From Stenotrophomonas sp. UBA2124 (GTDB lineage Bacteria > Pseudomonadota > Gammaproteobacteria > Xanthomonadales > Xanthomonadaceae), in contig DCXY01000001.1 of assembly GCA_002329155.1 (NCBI GenBank), positions 1-64,000 on the forward strand: 64,000 nt of DNA, given 5' to 3'. Positions within the stretch are counted from its first letter, which is position 1, and every line of letters begins with the position of its first letter. The translations under genes were made by a program, and so were the position numbers. The notes under the pieces are model-generated. The model saw only the letters and a program-made list of their open reading frames with translations. It had not been told where the DNA came from and made no database searches. Shown here in pieces: positions 21,301 to 29,426 of this stretch.

Positions 21301-21852
21301 TCCATCTGCCAACGCATCTCGCGCCTGCTGGACCACGGCTTGAACGCGCGCAGCCAACCCGGCCACGGCAGCATGTTCTCCATTACCCTGCCGCGCGTGT
21401 CTGCACCGAGCCTGCAGCAGCCGGTGGCGCGGCCTGCCTCGGCATTTGGCGGTGATGACTCGCTGGCCGGCATGCGTGTGCTGTGCGTGGACAACGACCA
21501 GGAAATCCTGGACGGCATGCGTGCCCTGCTGGGCCGCTGGAAGGTGGAGGTCATCACCGCCAGCACCGTGGACATGGCGTTGGAAAAGCTGGCCGAGCGC
21601 CCCGACGTGATGCTGGTGGACTACCACCTGCACGACCGCCTTGATGGTCTGGACACGCTGGTAGCCCTGCGCGAAGCCGCGGGCCGGCCGCTGCACGGTG
21701 CACTGCTCACCGCCGATGGCCGCGATGAACTCAAGCGCATGGCCCGCGAACGCGGCTACCGGGTGCTGACCAAGCCGGTGAAGCCCGCGTCCCTGCGCGT
21801 ATTCCTCACCGCCCTGAACGACCCGCGCAGGCGCCAGCCGCAAGGCAACTGA
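18358..21852 (+). CDS. sodium/solute-symporter-fused hybrid histidine kinase, CrbS-like
   Basis: About 1164 residues. Start at ATG 18358 (MATLSQLHSTDLPLVSSWIL), just before the first membrane segment; AAGGA abuts it closely, so the start is only probable. Order: 12-13 membrane segments of an SLC5/SSS domain (to about 520), a linker, a PAS domain (about 650-760), a HisKA domain with the phospho-acceptor in AAISHDVLQPLN, an HATPase with DTGPGIP, and a C-terminal receiver with Asp in VMLVDYHLHD and Lys in VLTKPVKP. This is the architecture of CrbS/MxtR, sensors that control acetyl-CoA synthetase with a NarL-type partner. A NarL-type gene and acs lie 4.6-5.4 kb downstream on the other strand, so an acetate- or carboxylate-sensing role is inferred. 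Confidence 0.85.
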   Translation: MATLSQLHSTDLPLVSSWILLLVSLGYAALLFGVAWWGDRRPLYPDRPWLRPVVYSLALAVYCSSWTFYGAVGSAVRYGIGYLPIYLGPLLMLIFGWRIIERLALIARSENVVSIADFISSRFGRSRRLAALVALIALVGVVPYLALQYKAVAMSLQVLSGDSAGSSPLTDPALYIALLMALFAILFGTRQVDATEHHYGMMLAIALESMIKLVAMIAIGVFAYVWLSGRGESVVQSARTLFEATPPVGFVSQTLLGFLALICLPRQFHVAVVECGDANDVRRARWMFGTYLVLISLMVVPIASSAAALFGTGLPSDDTLVLALPLAQANTALALVAYVGGFSAATGMVIVSSIALATMISNDLVVPVLLRRSGDHREAADVASRVLWIRRLAILLLALVAYGYYRGSNNDTMLAAYGLMAFAAVAQFAPGLLGGLYWRGASRRGVEVGMLVGFAVWGYTLLLPALSHGGWLDEDLLRHGPFGIQWLRPQQLFGLTGWDPLTHGTFWSLLLNTVAMLLVSVRSRPGVTERLRAAPFLDPYVKRPVVAGDWPAHVKVRDLLALAARVIGDNRARRAFTEQAQSLERDLQPAAAADRVWVQFTERLLAASIGAASARLLLTSLLRGSGMDLGEVVAVLDEAGQELRFNREILSTTLENISAGVSVVDPDMRLTAWNRRYQQMFGYPDGMLYVGRPVADLIRYNAERGELGEGDIEVQINRRIGYMRAGSPHVFERTGADGKVIELRGQALPGGGYVTSYNDITDFKQAEQALLEANETLEQRVAERSEAAEAAQQSKTRFLAAISHDVLQPLNAARLFASALRDSLPETDEQRHLAERVDASLRAAEELLDGLLDVSRLDAGGLRPTITEFDASVLVRELAAQYTPVAAGRGLRLHVFARHAWVRSDRRLLRRVLQNFMANALRYTRNGRIVLALRVRGEQVELQVWDTGPGIPEHHMQQIFNEFHRYQQPFDWGEQGLGLGLSICQRISRLLDHGLNARSQPGHGSMFSITLPRVSAPSLQQPVARPASAFGGDDSLAGMRVLCVDNDQEILDGMRALLGRWKVEVITASTVDMALEKLAERPDVMLVDYHLHDRLDGLDTLVALREAAGRPLHGALLTADGRDELKRMARERGYRVLTKPVKPASLRVFLTALNDPRRRQPQGN

Positions 21853-21890
21853 CAGCTCATGCGCGACACCGCCGAGCCCAACACCCCCAG

Positions 21891-22672
21891 CCAACCACCC
21901 CTGCAGGCAAGGGGGTGAAGAGGGGCGTTTGCGCGCCACTGGCGCGCGGCCCGATGAACGCCCGGAGGGCCGGACGGGTCGGGGAGGGGTAGCTCTTGCT
22001 CCAAGCAGCAGCCGAAACACACAGGCAAACCCCAAAGCACCCCTCCTCGATCCTCCCCTGCGCCGTGCGCAAGGGAGGAGGCGGATCATGCGCTGCTCTG
22101 CAGCAGCCAGGGTTACGCCAGGCATCACGCATGAAGCGCGCCACGCCGCTGAACCCACCGCCTCAGCCAACCACTCCCTCCCTTTGCCGTAGGTAAGGGG
22201 GTGAAGAGGGTCGTTTGCGCGCCACTGGCGCGCGGCCCGATGAACGCCCGGAGGGCCGGACGGGTTGGGGAGGGGTAGCTTTTGCTCCAGGCAGCAGCGG
22301 AAACACACAGGCAAACCCCAAAGCACCCCTCCTCAGTCCTCCCCTGCGCTACGCGCAAGGGAGGAGGGGGATCATGCGCTGCTCTGCAGCAGCCAGGGTT
22401 ACGCCAGGCATCACGCATGAAGCGCGCCACGCCGCTAAACCCCACCGGCTCAGCCAACCACCCCCTCCCTTTGCCGCAGGCAAGGGGGTGAAGAAGGTCG
22501 TTTGCGCGCCACTGGCGCGCGGCCCGATGAACGCCCGGAGGGCCGGACGGGTGGGGAGGGTTAGCTTTTGCTCCAGGCAGCAGCCGAAACACACAGGCAA
22601 ACCCCAAAGCACCCCTCCTCAATCCTCCCCTGCGCCATGCGCAAGGGAGGAGGCAATTCATGCGCAGCTCCA
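21891..22672. repeat. 287-bp tandem repeat array, about 2.7 copies
   Basis: Three copies of one intergenic unit. The 17-base palindrome GCGCGCCACTGGCGCGC occurs at 21931, 22217 and 22504 (spacings 286 and 287); CCAACCA landmarks start at 21891, 22167 and 22454, copy 1 lacking about 10 bases there. Each unit also holds GGCCCGATGAACGCCCGGAG, an arm GGGGAGGGGTAGC, AAAGCACCCCTCCTC and a CTCCCCTGCGC/GCGCAAGGGAG hairpin. Copies differ by scattered substitutions, so the duplication is not brand new. It fills the whole gap between the hybrid kinase and mntP. Apparent reading frames inside it do not persist across copies and are rejected. Confidence 0.92.
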
Positions 22673-22706
22673 ACCCAACTCAGGGCCACACCAACCACCA
22701 CCACGA

Positions 22707-23288
22707 TCACGCCACGCCGGTCAGGTGCTCGTAGAGAATCGCGCAGCCGATGATGATCAGGATCACGCCGCCAACAATCTCCGCACGCTTGCCTACCATG
22801 CTGCCAATCGCGCGGCCCAGCATGATGCCCAGCGTCACCATGGTCAGCGTGCACAGGCCGATGACCAGTGCCACCACGCCGATATGCACGTCCAGGAAGG
22901 CCAGGCCCACGCCAATAGCCATCGCATCAATGCTTGTTGCGAAGCCGGTGACCGCAAGTGCCCAGAAACCGTGACGTGGTTTCTGGTCTTCGTCGGCCGC
23001 GTCGCTATCATCCTCGCCCTTCAGGCCGGCCATGATCATGTGCAGGCCCAGAGCACCCAGCAGCACGAAGGCGATCCAGTGGTCGAAGGCCTCCACATAC
23101 TGCGAGGCCGCACGGCCCAGCAGCCAACCTATCAATGGTGTGATCGCCTCGATCACGCCAAAAATCAGGCCGGCACGCAGTGCATCGGTGAGACGTGGCT
23201 TGCGCATCGCAGCGCCCTTGCCAATCGCCGCGGCGAAGGCATCGGTGGACATGGCGAAGCCGATAAGAACGACAGACAGTGGTGACAT
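22707..23288 (-). CDS. mntP: manganese efflux pump MntP
   Basis: 193 residues from the ATG at 23288 ([20 protein letters not shown]); the frame continues upstream through the riboswitch and is not coding there. Six membrane segments in two repeats, each with the family's Asp motif: [12 protein letters not shown] in the first half and [14 protein letters not shown] in the second. A charged cytoplasmic loop ([18 protein letters not shown]) separates the halves. MntP exports Mn2+ across the inner membrane and protects against manganese excess. The upstream leader holds a yybP-ykoY Mn2+ riboswitch, giving metal-dependent induction. Length and motifs match the family. Confidence 0.95.
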   Translation of the reverse strand: MSPLSVVLIGFAMSTDAFAAAIGKGAAMRKPRLTDALRAGLIFGVIEAITPLIGWLLGRAASQYVEAFDHWIAFVLLGALGLHMIMAGLKGEDDSDAADEDQKPRHGFWALAVTGFATSIDAMAIGVGLAFLDVHIGVVALVIGLCTLTMVTLGIMLGRAIGSMVGKRAEIVGGVILIIIGCAILYEHLTGVA

Positions 23289-23344
23289 CGGGGTTACCTG
23301 GTCGGGCGGACACATGCGGCACACGGCGCGCCCAACCATATGTT

Positions 23345-23460
23345 GCGCACGCATGCCGCTGGTCTCGCCAACCGGATCTGGCTGCCCACGCCACGGCGCA
23401 ATGGCCGAGTGTGTTGACGTGGGCGCTTCCAATGCTGGAAGCAGGCTACTCCCCAAGGGG
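23345..23460 (-). promoter_or_regulatory. yybP-ykoY manganese riboswitch upstream of mntP
   Basis: Read on the minus strand, the leader contains TTGGGGAGTAGCCTGCTTCC (conserved GGGGAGTAG core at 23445-23454) and, about 85 bases later, GGCGAGACC (GAGACC at 23361-23366). These are the two conserved loop sequences that form the Mn2+ site of the yybP-ykoY class, separated by variable stems. A -10-like TAGAAT lies at 23467-23472, so transcription would start just before the aptamer. The remaining 70 bases to the mntP ATG contain GC-rich sequence that could form the expression platform. This class turns on mntP when Mn2+ is high; boundaries are approximate. Confidence 0.88.
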
Positions 23461-23580
23461 ATGCGGATTCTAGCACAGCTGCCGTAACAGCCGGCCCCGG
23501 CTGAAACATCGCAGTCATTGCGAGCTGTTCTCATGTGCAGCCAGCACATATGGCCGGGCTGCGGCGCGGCCAAATCGTAC

Positions 23581-23607
23581 TAAAGCATTGCCGGCCATGG
23601 CCGATAT
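23581..23607 (+). promoter_or_regulatory. sigma-28 (FliA) flagellar promoter of the chemoreceptor gene
   Basis: TAAA (23581-23584), exactly 15 bases, then GCCGATAT (23600-23607): one mismatch to the TAAA-N15-GCCGATAA consensus. It sits 30 bases upstream of the methyl-accepting chemotaxis gene, the class of gene FliA normally drives. Confidence 0.88.
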
Positions 23608-23636
23608 AGGGGCGTCCCTACGTCCGGAGTCATGGC

Positions 23637-26144
23637 ATGAAGTTCCCACTTGGAATCGCGCAGAAACTGCGCCTGAGCCTGCTGGCGCTGGTGGTCGGCC
23701 TGGTGGTGATCGGCTCGGCCTACGCGTGGCTGAGCGCGGGCATGCAGCGCGCCGACCACCGCCTGCAACGCTACCAGCAGGATGCGGCACGGCTGGAAGC
23801 CCTTGCTGCAGCCTTCGCCGAGGCCCGGCGGGCGCAGGCCGAGTATGCCATGTCGTTCTCGGCCGCTGCCGGGCAGGCGTTCCAGGCGGCCAGCGCAAGC
23901 CTGAAAACGGCACTGGCACCGGCCGGGGGCAGCCCGGCATGGAGCGCGGAGCTGAGCAAGCCGCTGCAGGCCTATCTTGAATCGGCGCAGTTGCTGGACG
24001 AGCGCATCAACGAGCTTGGTCATGACCCGGAAAGCGGCATGCAGGGTGAGCTGCGCAGCGCGGTGCATGAGCTTGAAGAGCTGATCGGTGCCTATCCCGA
24101 GCCTGGCCTGCAGGTGTCCATGCTGACCATGCGCCGCCACGAGAAGGACTTCATTCTGCGCCGTGAGCAGAAGGATGCCGATGAAGTCAGCGCGCAGGTC
24201 ATGCCCTTCGAGCTGCTGCTGCAGAAAGCGAAGATGCCCGATGCCACTCTGGGCAAGGTGCGTGATGCCATGCAGCGTTACCAGGGCGCGTTTCTATCCT
24301 ATGCCGCGGCGCGCTATGGCTCGGACAGTGAAACCCAGGCGCTGGATGACTATGCCGCCAAGGCCGGGCCGGTGATCCTGCGCCTGCAGCAGGAGCAGCG
24401 CACTGCCTTGGAACAGCAGCGGGCGCAGCAGGCCTCCACGCGTACCTGGATGGATGTCGCCTTCGCCATCACCGTGCTGCTGGTGGGCCTGTCGCTGGTC
24501 ACCCTGCTGGTGCTGCTGCTGCGTGCCATCAACCGGCCGTTGGCCGATGCGGCGGGCTTTGCCCGCGCCATCGCCGATGGCGATCTGGAAGGCAGTCTGG
24601 TGGTGCGCAACCAGGGCGATGAGATTGGCCAGCTCGCCAGTGCACTGATGCAGATGCAGGGCAGCCTGCGCGAGCGCATCGCCGCCGACCGCGTGGCCGC
24701 GCAGGCCAACCACCGCGTGCGCCAGGCACTGGACGTGGCAGGCGCGGCGGTGCTGGTCACCGATGCCGGCGGCCGCGTGGTCTATGCCAACGAAGCACTG
24801 GCACGCAGCTTCGAGCAGGCCGGCGTCGAGCAGGTGATGGATACCGGCAGCGATGTCACGCTGCTTGGCGACACCGTGCATGAGGTGCTGCAGCAGGCGC
24901 TGCTGGCCGAAGGCAGTGTGGATGCGGAAGTGGAACTGGGCAGCACCGGCTTTCTGCTGAGGGTAAGCCCGGTGCTGGAGCAGTCGCGCGTGCTCGGCCT
25001 GGTGCTGGAGTGGCAGGACCGGCGGCTGGAGCGGGTCATCGTCAACGAGGTGGCTGCCGTTGTTGCCGCCGCCGCTGTGGGTGACCTGCATGGCCGCATC
25101 GAGCTGGACGACAAACAGGGCTTCGTGCGGCAGCTGGGTGAACGCATCAATGCGCTGCTGGACAGTGTGCAGGAGCAGGTGGACGATGCCACGCGGGTGA
25201 TCGGCCACTTCGCCCAGGGCGACCTGAGCGCGCGCATGCGCGAGGACGGGCAGGGCATCTACGCGCGCCTGCGCAATGGTCTTGAAGAGGCAATGCAGCA
25301 GGTGGGCGGCATTGTCTCCAGCATCCAGCAGTCTGCGGGCAGCGTGCAGGACGCGGTGGACGACATGGCCACCGGCACTGCTGACCTTTCCGGGCGCGTG
25401 GCCGAACAGGTGCGTGATGTGCAGGACGCGCTGGAGCGTGTGCGTTCGGTGGCCGGTGAAGCGCGCGAGAACGCAGGCAGTGCACGCCAGAGTGCTGAGA
25501 TGTCCGAGGCTGCCAGCACCGCTGCCGGCCGTGGCCGTGAAGCCACGGCCGCTGCCATCACCGGCATGGAGCAGCTGCGTGCTTCTTCGCGGCATATCCG
25601 CGACATCGTGGCCACGGTGGACAGCCTGTCGTTCCAGACCAATCTGTTGGCATTGAATGCCGCGGTGGAGGCGGCGCGTGCCGGCAGCCATGGCCGTGGT
25701 TTCGCGGTGGTGGCTGGTGAGGTGCGGTTGCTGGCACAGCGTTCGGCCGAGGCTTCGCGGCAGATACGCGTGCTTATCGATGATTCGTTGCGGCAGATGG
25801 AAGAGGGTGCGCGGCTGGTGGATACCAGTGGCGCGGCCATGCAGGACATCAGCGGCCGTGTGCAGCAGGTGGTCACCGCGATGGCGCGCATTGATGCCGC
25901 ATCCGAGCGCCAGGTGAGCGCGGTGGATGATGTGGAGCGGCTGCTGCGCCGTATTGGTGAAGGCACACGCCAGAGCGGCAACGTGGCCCGTGCCTCATCC
26001 GAGGCGGCGGTGGAGATGCGCGTGCAGGCACAGGAGCTGGCCGCGGCGGCGGAGATGTTTGTGCTGGTTGCCGAGGAGGAGCCGGAGGCGCCCGAGCTGG
26101 ATGAGGAGCAGGCGCAGCCGTGTGATGAGAGTTTGAGTGCTTGA
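23637..26144 (+). CDS. methyl-accepting chemotaxis protein with PAS domain
   Basis: 835 residues; ATG preceded by GGAG at 8 bases. TM1 (LLALVVGLVVIGSAYAWL, about 15-32), a mostly helical periplasmic sensor region to about 270 resembling helical bimodular/four-helix ligand domains, TM2 (AFAITVLLVGLSLVTLLVLLL), HAMP, a PAS-like domain (VLVTDAGGRVVYANEALARS), a second HAMP-like stretch, and a signalling domain whose hairpin tip FQTNLLALNAAVEAARAG is the family hallmark. No C-terminal NWETF-type CheR-binding peptide is seen. Signals to CheA/CheW in the polar array; the ligand is unknown. Stand-alone, with its own sigma-28 promoter, so it is part of the flagellar regulon. Confidence 0.93.
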   Translation: MKFPLGIAQKLRLSLLALVVGLVVIGSAYAWLSAGMQRADHRLQRYQQDAARLEALAAAFAEARRAQAEYAMSFSAAAGQAFQAASASLKTALAPAGGSPAWSAELSKPLQAYLESAQLLDERINELGHDPESGMQGELRSAVHELEELIGAYPEPGLQVSMLTMRRHEKDFILRREQKDADEVSAQVMPFELLLQKAKMPDATLGKVRDAMQRYQGAFLSYAAARYGSDSETQALDDYAAKAGPVILRLQQEQRTALEQQRAQQASTRTWMDVAFAITVLLVGLSLVTLLVLLLRAINRPLADAAGFARAIADGDLEGSLVVRNQGDEIGQLASALMQMQGSLRERIAADRVAAQANHRVRQALDVAGAAVLVTDAGGRVVYANEALARSFEQAGVEQVMDTGSDVTLLGDTVHEVLQQALLAEGSVDAEVELGSTGFLLRVSPVLEQSRVLGLVLEWQDRRLERVIVNEVAAVVAAAAVGDLHGRIELDDKQGFVRQLGERINALLDSVQEQVDDATRVIGHFAQGDLSARMREDGQGIYARLRNGLEEAMQQVGGIVSSIQQSAGSVQDAVDDMATGTADLSGRVAEQVRDVQDALERVRSVAGEARENAGSARQSAEMSEAASTAAGRGREATAAAITGMEQLRASSRHIRDIVATVDSLSFQTNLLALNAAVEAARAGSHGRGFAVVAGEVRLLAQRSAEASRQIRVLIDDSLRQMEEGARLVDTSGAAMQDISGRVQQVVTAMARIDAASERQVSAVDDVERLLRRIGEGTRQSGNVARASSEAAVEMRVQAQELAAAAEMFVLVAEEEPEAPELDEEQAQPCDESLSA

Positions 26145-26169
26145 GGAAGGGCTGAAGAGCTGAAAAGCA

Positions 26170-26362
26170 CCCCTCCCCGACCCTCCCCTTCGCTGCGCGA
26201 AAGGGAGGGAGTGGTCAGGCGTGCTGTGGGAAACGCTGCGGGAAGCACGCTTTTACCCACTTGCTTGCACCAAAGGCGGAGAGTGAAGAAGGTCGCTTAG
26301 GCGTCACTGGCGCCTGGCCTGATGAAGGTCCGGAGGGCCGGACCCGCTGGGGGAGGGTAAGC
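26170..26362. repeat. dispersed intergenic repeat element (variant copy)
   Basis: Contains the arm AAGCACCCCTCCCCGACCCT and hairpin CCCTCCCCTTCG/CGAAAGGGAGG, then GAAGGTCGCTTAGGCGTCAC with a degraded palindrome GGCGTCACTGGCGCC, and GGCCTGATGAAGGTCCGGAG, all matching segments of the 287-bp unit at 21.9-22.7 kb in the same order. It occupies the space between the convergent chemoreceptor and NarL-type regulator genes, where it may end transcription. Confidence 0.75.
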
Positions 26363-26408
26363 CTTTGCTCTCCCATCTCAACCCAGATCAATCCAAACGA
26401 ATCGCCGC

Positions 26409-27080
26409 TCAATCCTCTTCAGGCAGCAGCACGATCGCATTATCGTCAATGGCCAGCTTGCCGGCCATCAGCACCGCCTGGGTGCGGTTGGTCACGCCGA
26501 GCTTGCGCAGGATGGCGGTGACGTGGGCCTTGATGGTGGCTTCCGAAACGCCCAGGTCATAGGCGATCTGCTTGTTGAGGCGGCCCGCGCCCAGCATCTG
26601 CAGTACGCGGAACTGCTGCGGCGTCAGCTCGCGCAGCCGCTGTCCCACTTCACGTTCTTCATTCGGCGTCGGCGGCACATTGTGCGCCTCCGCGGGTGCC
26701 CAGCGCTCGCCATCGAGAATGGTGCCCAGCGCATTGCCGATCGTGTCCGGGTCGGCGGATTTGGGAATGAAACCGAACGCACCGTGATCCAGCGCCCGGC
26801 GCATCACCGTCGGTTCTTCGCGTGCGGACACCACCACGATGGGCAGCTGCGGATGCAGCGAACGCAGATGCACCAGCGCGTTGAAACCCTGCGCACCGGG
26901 CATGTTGAGATCCATCAGCACCAGATCCGCGTCCGGGTGCTGCTCGGCCAGCGTGTACAGCGCTTCCACGCTGTCGGCCTCCAGCAGCTGCACCCCGGGG
27001 ATGATGCGCTGCACCGCACCTTTCAGTGCTTCGCGGAACAGCGGGTGGTCATCGGCAATCAGCAGCGTGGGCATGGGCAT
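26409..27080 (-). CDS. NarL/LuxR-family response regulator, CrbR/ErdR-like
   Basis: 223 residues if started at ATG 27080 (MPMPTLLIADDHPLF); the ATG at 27074, two codons on, is equally plausible. Receiver domain with the acidic pair DD, phospho-acceptor Asp in LVLMDLNMPG and Lys in FIPKS; C-terminal LuxR-type helix-turn-helix (LTPQQFRVLQML ... NKQIAYDLGVSEATIKAHV). It lies downstream of acs on the same strand, 156 bases away. In Vibrio and Pseudomonas, CrbR (MxtR/ErdR system) activates acs in response to the SSS-fused kinase CrbS; both types of protein and acs are in this window, so that role is inferred. No dedicated kinase gene is adjacent. Confidence 0.85.
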   Translation of the reverse strand: MPMPTLLIADDHPLFREALKGAVQRIIPGVQLLEADSVEALYTLAEQHPDADLVLMDLNMPGAQGFNALVHLRSLHPQLPIVVVSAREEPTVMRRALDHGAFGFIPKSADPDTIGNALGTILDGERWAPAEAHNVPPTPNEEREVGQRLRELTPQQFRVLQMLGAGRLNKQIAYDLGVSEATIKAHVTAILRKLGVTNRTQAVLMAGKLAIDDNAIVLLPEED

Positions 27081-27121
27081 GAGGCGGGCAACGGGGAAAA
27101 GGGAGCCGGGACAAAAGTGGC

Positions 27122-27148
27122 TGCAGGGGCATTCAGCATGCCCCTGCA
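27122..27148 (-). terminator. strong hairpin between acs and the NarL-type regulator
   Basis: Perfect 11-bp stem TGCAGGGGCAT/ATGCCCCTGCA with a 5-base loop. On the minus strand it is followed by GCCACTTTTG. It lies after the acs stop and before the regulator start, so it could end acs transcripts or partly attenuate read-through into the regulator. A -10-like TATATT (minus strand) just upstream of it would place it inside the regulator's own leader. Confidence 0.6.
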
Positions 27149-27236
27149 ACCGCAATATACGGGGAATCAGGTGGGAATGACGCCCTGCTGCGGCGGCACC
27201 ACCGTTTTCCTGATCCCCGTTCCCGGCATTCCCGCG

Positions 27237-29180
27237 TTACCTGACCTTGCGCTCGTCCACCAGCGAGGCGACCACGGACGGGTCGGCCAGCGTGGAGGTA
27301 TCGCCCAGCTGGTCCGGGGCGTTCTCGGCGATCTTGCGCAGGATGCGGCGCATGATCTTGCCCGAACGGGTCTTGGGCAGGCCCGGCGCCCACTGCAGGT
27401 GATCCGGCGCGGCGATCGGGCCGATCTCCTTGCGCACCCAGGCCACCAGTTCCTTGAGCAGCTCATCGGTCTGCGGCTCGCCGGCCACCAGGGTGACGTA
27501 GGCGTAGATGCCCTGGCCCTTGATGTCGTGCGGGAAGCCCACCACCGCCGCCTCGGCCACCTTCGGGTGCGAGACCAGTGCGCTTTCCACTTCCGCCGTG
27601 CCGATGCGGTGGCCGGAGACGTTGATCACGTCATCGACGCGGCCGGTGATCCAGTAGTAGCCATCGGCGTCACGGCGGCAGCCGTCACCGGTGAAGTAGG
27701 CGCCCGGGTAGGTACGGAAATAGGTGTCGATGAAACGCTGGTGGTCGCCGTAGACGCTGCGCATCTGGCCCGGCCACGAGTCGCGGATGACCAGGTTGCC
27801 CTCGGCGGCGCCTTCCAGCGGCTCGCCATCGGCACTGACCAGGGCAGGCTGCACGCCGAAGAACGGCAGCGTGGCCGAGCCCGGCTTCAGATCAATGGCA
27901 CCGGGCAGCGGCGAGATCAGGATGCCGCCGGTTTCGGTCTGCCACCAGGTGTCCACCACCGGGCAGCGGCCATCGCCCACCACGTCGTAATACCAGCGCC
28001 AGGCTTCCGGGTTGATGGGCTCGCCCACGCTGCCGAGCAGGCGCAGGCTCTTGCGCGAGGTGCGCTTCACCGGCGCGTCGCCCTCGCGCATCAGTGCGCG
28101 GATGGCGGTGGGCGCGGTGTAGAAGATGGTGACCTGGTGCTTGTCGATGACCTGCCAGAAGCGCGAGGTGTCCGGGTAGTTCGGTACGCCCTCGAACATC
28201 ACCGAGGTGGCGCCGTTGGCCAGCGGACCGTAGACGATGTAGCTGTGGCCGGTGACCCAGCCCACGTCGGCGGTACACCAGTAGATGTCGTCCTCGCGCA
28301 GGTCGAACACCGCTTCATGCGTATAGGCCGCGAACAGCAGGTAGCCGCCGCTGGTGTGCAGCACACCCTTCGGCTTGCCGGTGGAGCCGGAGGTATAGAG
28401 GATGAACAGCGGATCTTCCGCGTTCATGCGCTCCGGTTCGCACTCGGCCGGCTGGCTGTCCACCACGTCGTTGTACCAGCGGTCGCGCGGGGCCTGCATG
28501 TCCACCGGCGCGCCGGTATGGCGCACCACCAGCACGGTTTCCACGGTGTTGGTGCCGGGCAGCTTCAGCGCGGCATCGACGTTGGCCTTCAGTGGCACCT
28601 TCTTGCCACCACGCAGGCCTTCGTCGGCGGTGATGATCAGCTTGCTGCCGCAGTCACCCCCACGGTCGGCGATGGAGTTGGCGGCAAAGCCCCCAAACAC
28701 GACAGAGTGAATGGCGCCAACGCGGGCGCAGGCCAGCATGGCCACGGCGGCATCAACAATCATCGGCAGGTAGATGGTGACGCGGTCACCCTTCTTGATG
28801 CCGAGGTTGCGCAGCGCATTGCCCAGCCGGCAGACGCGTTCATACAGCTCGCGGTAGGTCACCTGCTGCGCGGGGCTGTCGGGGCTGTCCGGCTCGAACA
28901 GGATGGCGGTCTTGTCGCCGCGGGTGGCCAGCTGCCGGTCAAGGCAATTGACACTGACATTCAGTTCGCCGTCCTCGAACCACTTGATGCGGAAATCGTC
29001 CAGCTTGTAGCTGACGTTCTTGATCTTCGTGGGCTTGACGAACCAGTCCAGGCGCTCGGCGGCCTTGGCCCAGAACGCATCCGGGTTGTCCACCGACTCG
29101 CGGTACAGCTGCTCGTAGGTGGCCTTGTCGATCCGGGCCTTGGCGGCGAATGCGGGATCAACGGGATATACATCAGTCAT
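27237..29180 (-). CDS. acs: acetyl-CoA synthetase
   Basis: 647 residues from the ATG at 29180 ([11 protein letters not shown]), which follows GAGGG; the frame stays open for 2 kb upstream but that extension is antisense to the porin and is not coding. ANL-superfamily motifs are complete: [14 protein letters not shown] (phosphate loop), [27 protein letters not shown] and the acetylatable Lys in [12 protein letters not shown]. The N-terminal ACAS domain and overall length match AMP-forming acetyl-CoA synthetase. It activates acetate to acetyl-CoA in the cytosol and is divergent from the porin/actP genes, with a shared 246-base control region. Regulation by the nearby NarL-type regulator and inhibition by Lys acetylation are family-based inferences. 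Confidence 0.97.
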   Translation of the reverse strand: MTDVYPVDPAFAAKARIDKATYEQLYRESVDNPDAFWAKAAERLDWFVKPTKIKNVSYKLDDFRIKWFEDGELNVSVNCLDRQLATRGDKTAILFEPDSPDSPAQQVTYRELYERVCRLGNALRNLGIKKGDRVTIYLPMIVDAAVAMLACARVGAIHSVVFGGFAANSIADRGGDCGSKLIITADEGLRGGKKVPLKANVDAALKLPGTNTVETVLVVRHTGAPVDMQAPRDRWYNDVVDSQPAECEPERMNAEDPLFILYTSGSTGKPKGVLHTSGGYLLFAAYTHEAVFDLREDDIYWCTADVGWVTGHSYIVYGPLANGATSVMFEGVPNYPDTSRFWQVIDKHQVTIFYTAPTAIRALMREGDAPVKRTSRKSLRLLGSVGEPINPEAWRWYYDVVGDGRCPVVDTWWQTETGGILISPLPGAIDLKPGSATLPFFGVQPALVSADGEPLEGAAEGNLVIRDSWPGQMRSVYGDHQRFIDTYFRTYPGAYFTGDGCRRDADGYYWITGRVDDVINVSGHRIGTAEVESALVSHPKVAEAAVVGFPHDIKGQGIYAYVTLVAGEPQTDELLKELVAWVRKEIGPIAAPDHLQWAPGLPKTRSGKIMRRILRKIAENAPDQLGDTSTLADPSVVASLVDERKVR

Positions 29181-29284
29181 GGCAGCCCTCACCTTTGCAC
29201 TAGTAACCAATGAATGGGCCACGCCGTGGCATGGCCGACAACCCCAGTGTGCCGCATCCACCCGGCATCGCGCTGTCTTCACGC

Positions 29285-29340
29285 TTAGACAATGGTCGAA
29301 TGCAGGCCGGATGCACCCGCGGCATTCGACTAATGGCGAA
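29285..29340. promoter_or_regulatory. inverted and direct repeats in the acs-porin control region
   Basis: GTCGAATGC (29295-29303) and GCATTCGAC (29322-29330) form a perfect 9-bp inverted repeat with an 18-base spacer. In addition GACAATGGTCGAAT and GACTAATGGCGAAT form an overlapping direct repeat. These lie about 110-140 bases from both the acs and porin starts and are AT-richer than their surroundings, as expected of an activator site for divergent genes. The NarL-type regulator at 26409 is the obvious candidate binder; this is inference. Confidence 0.55.
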
Positions 29341-29369
29341 TAGCCGCCCGCTGCCGACGCCGCGCACGC

Positions 29370-29385
29370 TGGCCCGGACCGTGCA
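29370..29385 (+). promoter_or_regulatory. candidate sigma-54 promoter of the DcaP-like porin
   Basis: TGGCCCGGACCGTGCA fits TGGCACG-N4-TTGCA with the essential GG and GC exactly 10 bases apart and two mismatches. It is 41 bases upstream of the porin ATG. GC-rich DNA produces such matches by chance, so this is tentative. Confidence 0.35.
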
Positions 29386-29426
29386 CTTGGTGCGGCCTCA
29401 TAACGCCAGTCGGGAGAGAGACCCAA

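Noticed and set aside
21891..22672. The repeat array as a CRISPR
   Set aside because: Units are about 287 bases and nearly identical throughout; there are no short repeats with unique spacers and no cas genes.
22215..23285. 356-codon frame through the 287-bp array and across mntP
   Set aside because: It translates the repeat DNA and then runs antisense to mntP; no family likeness.
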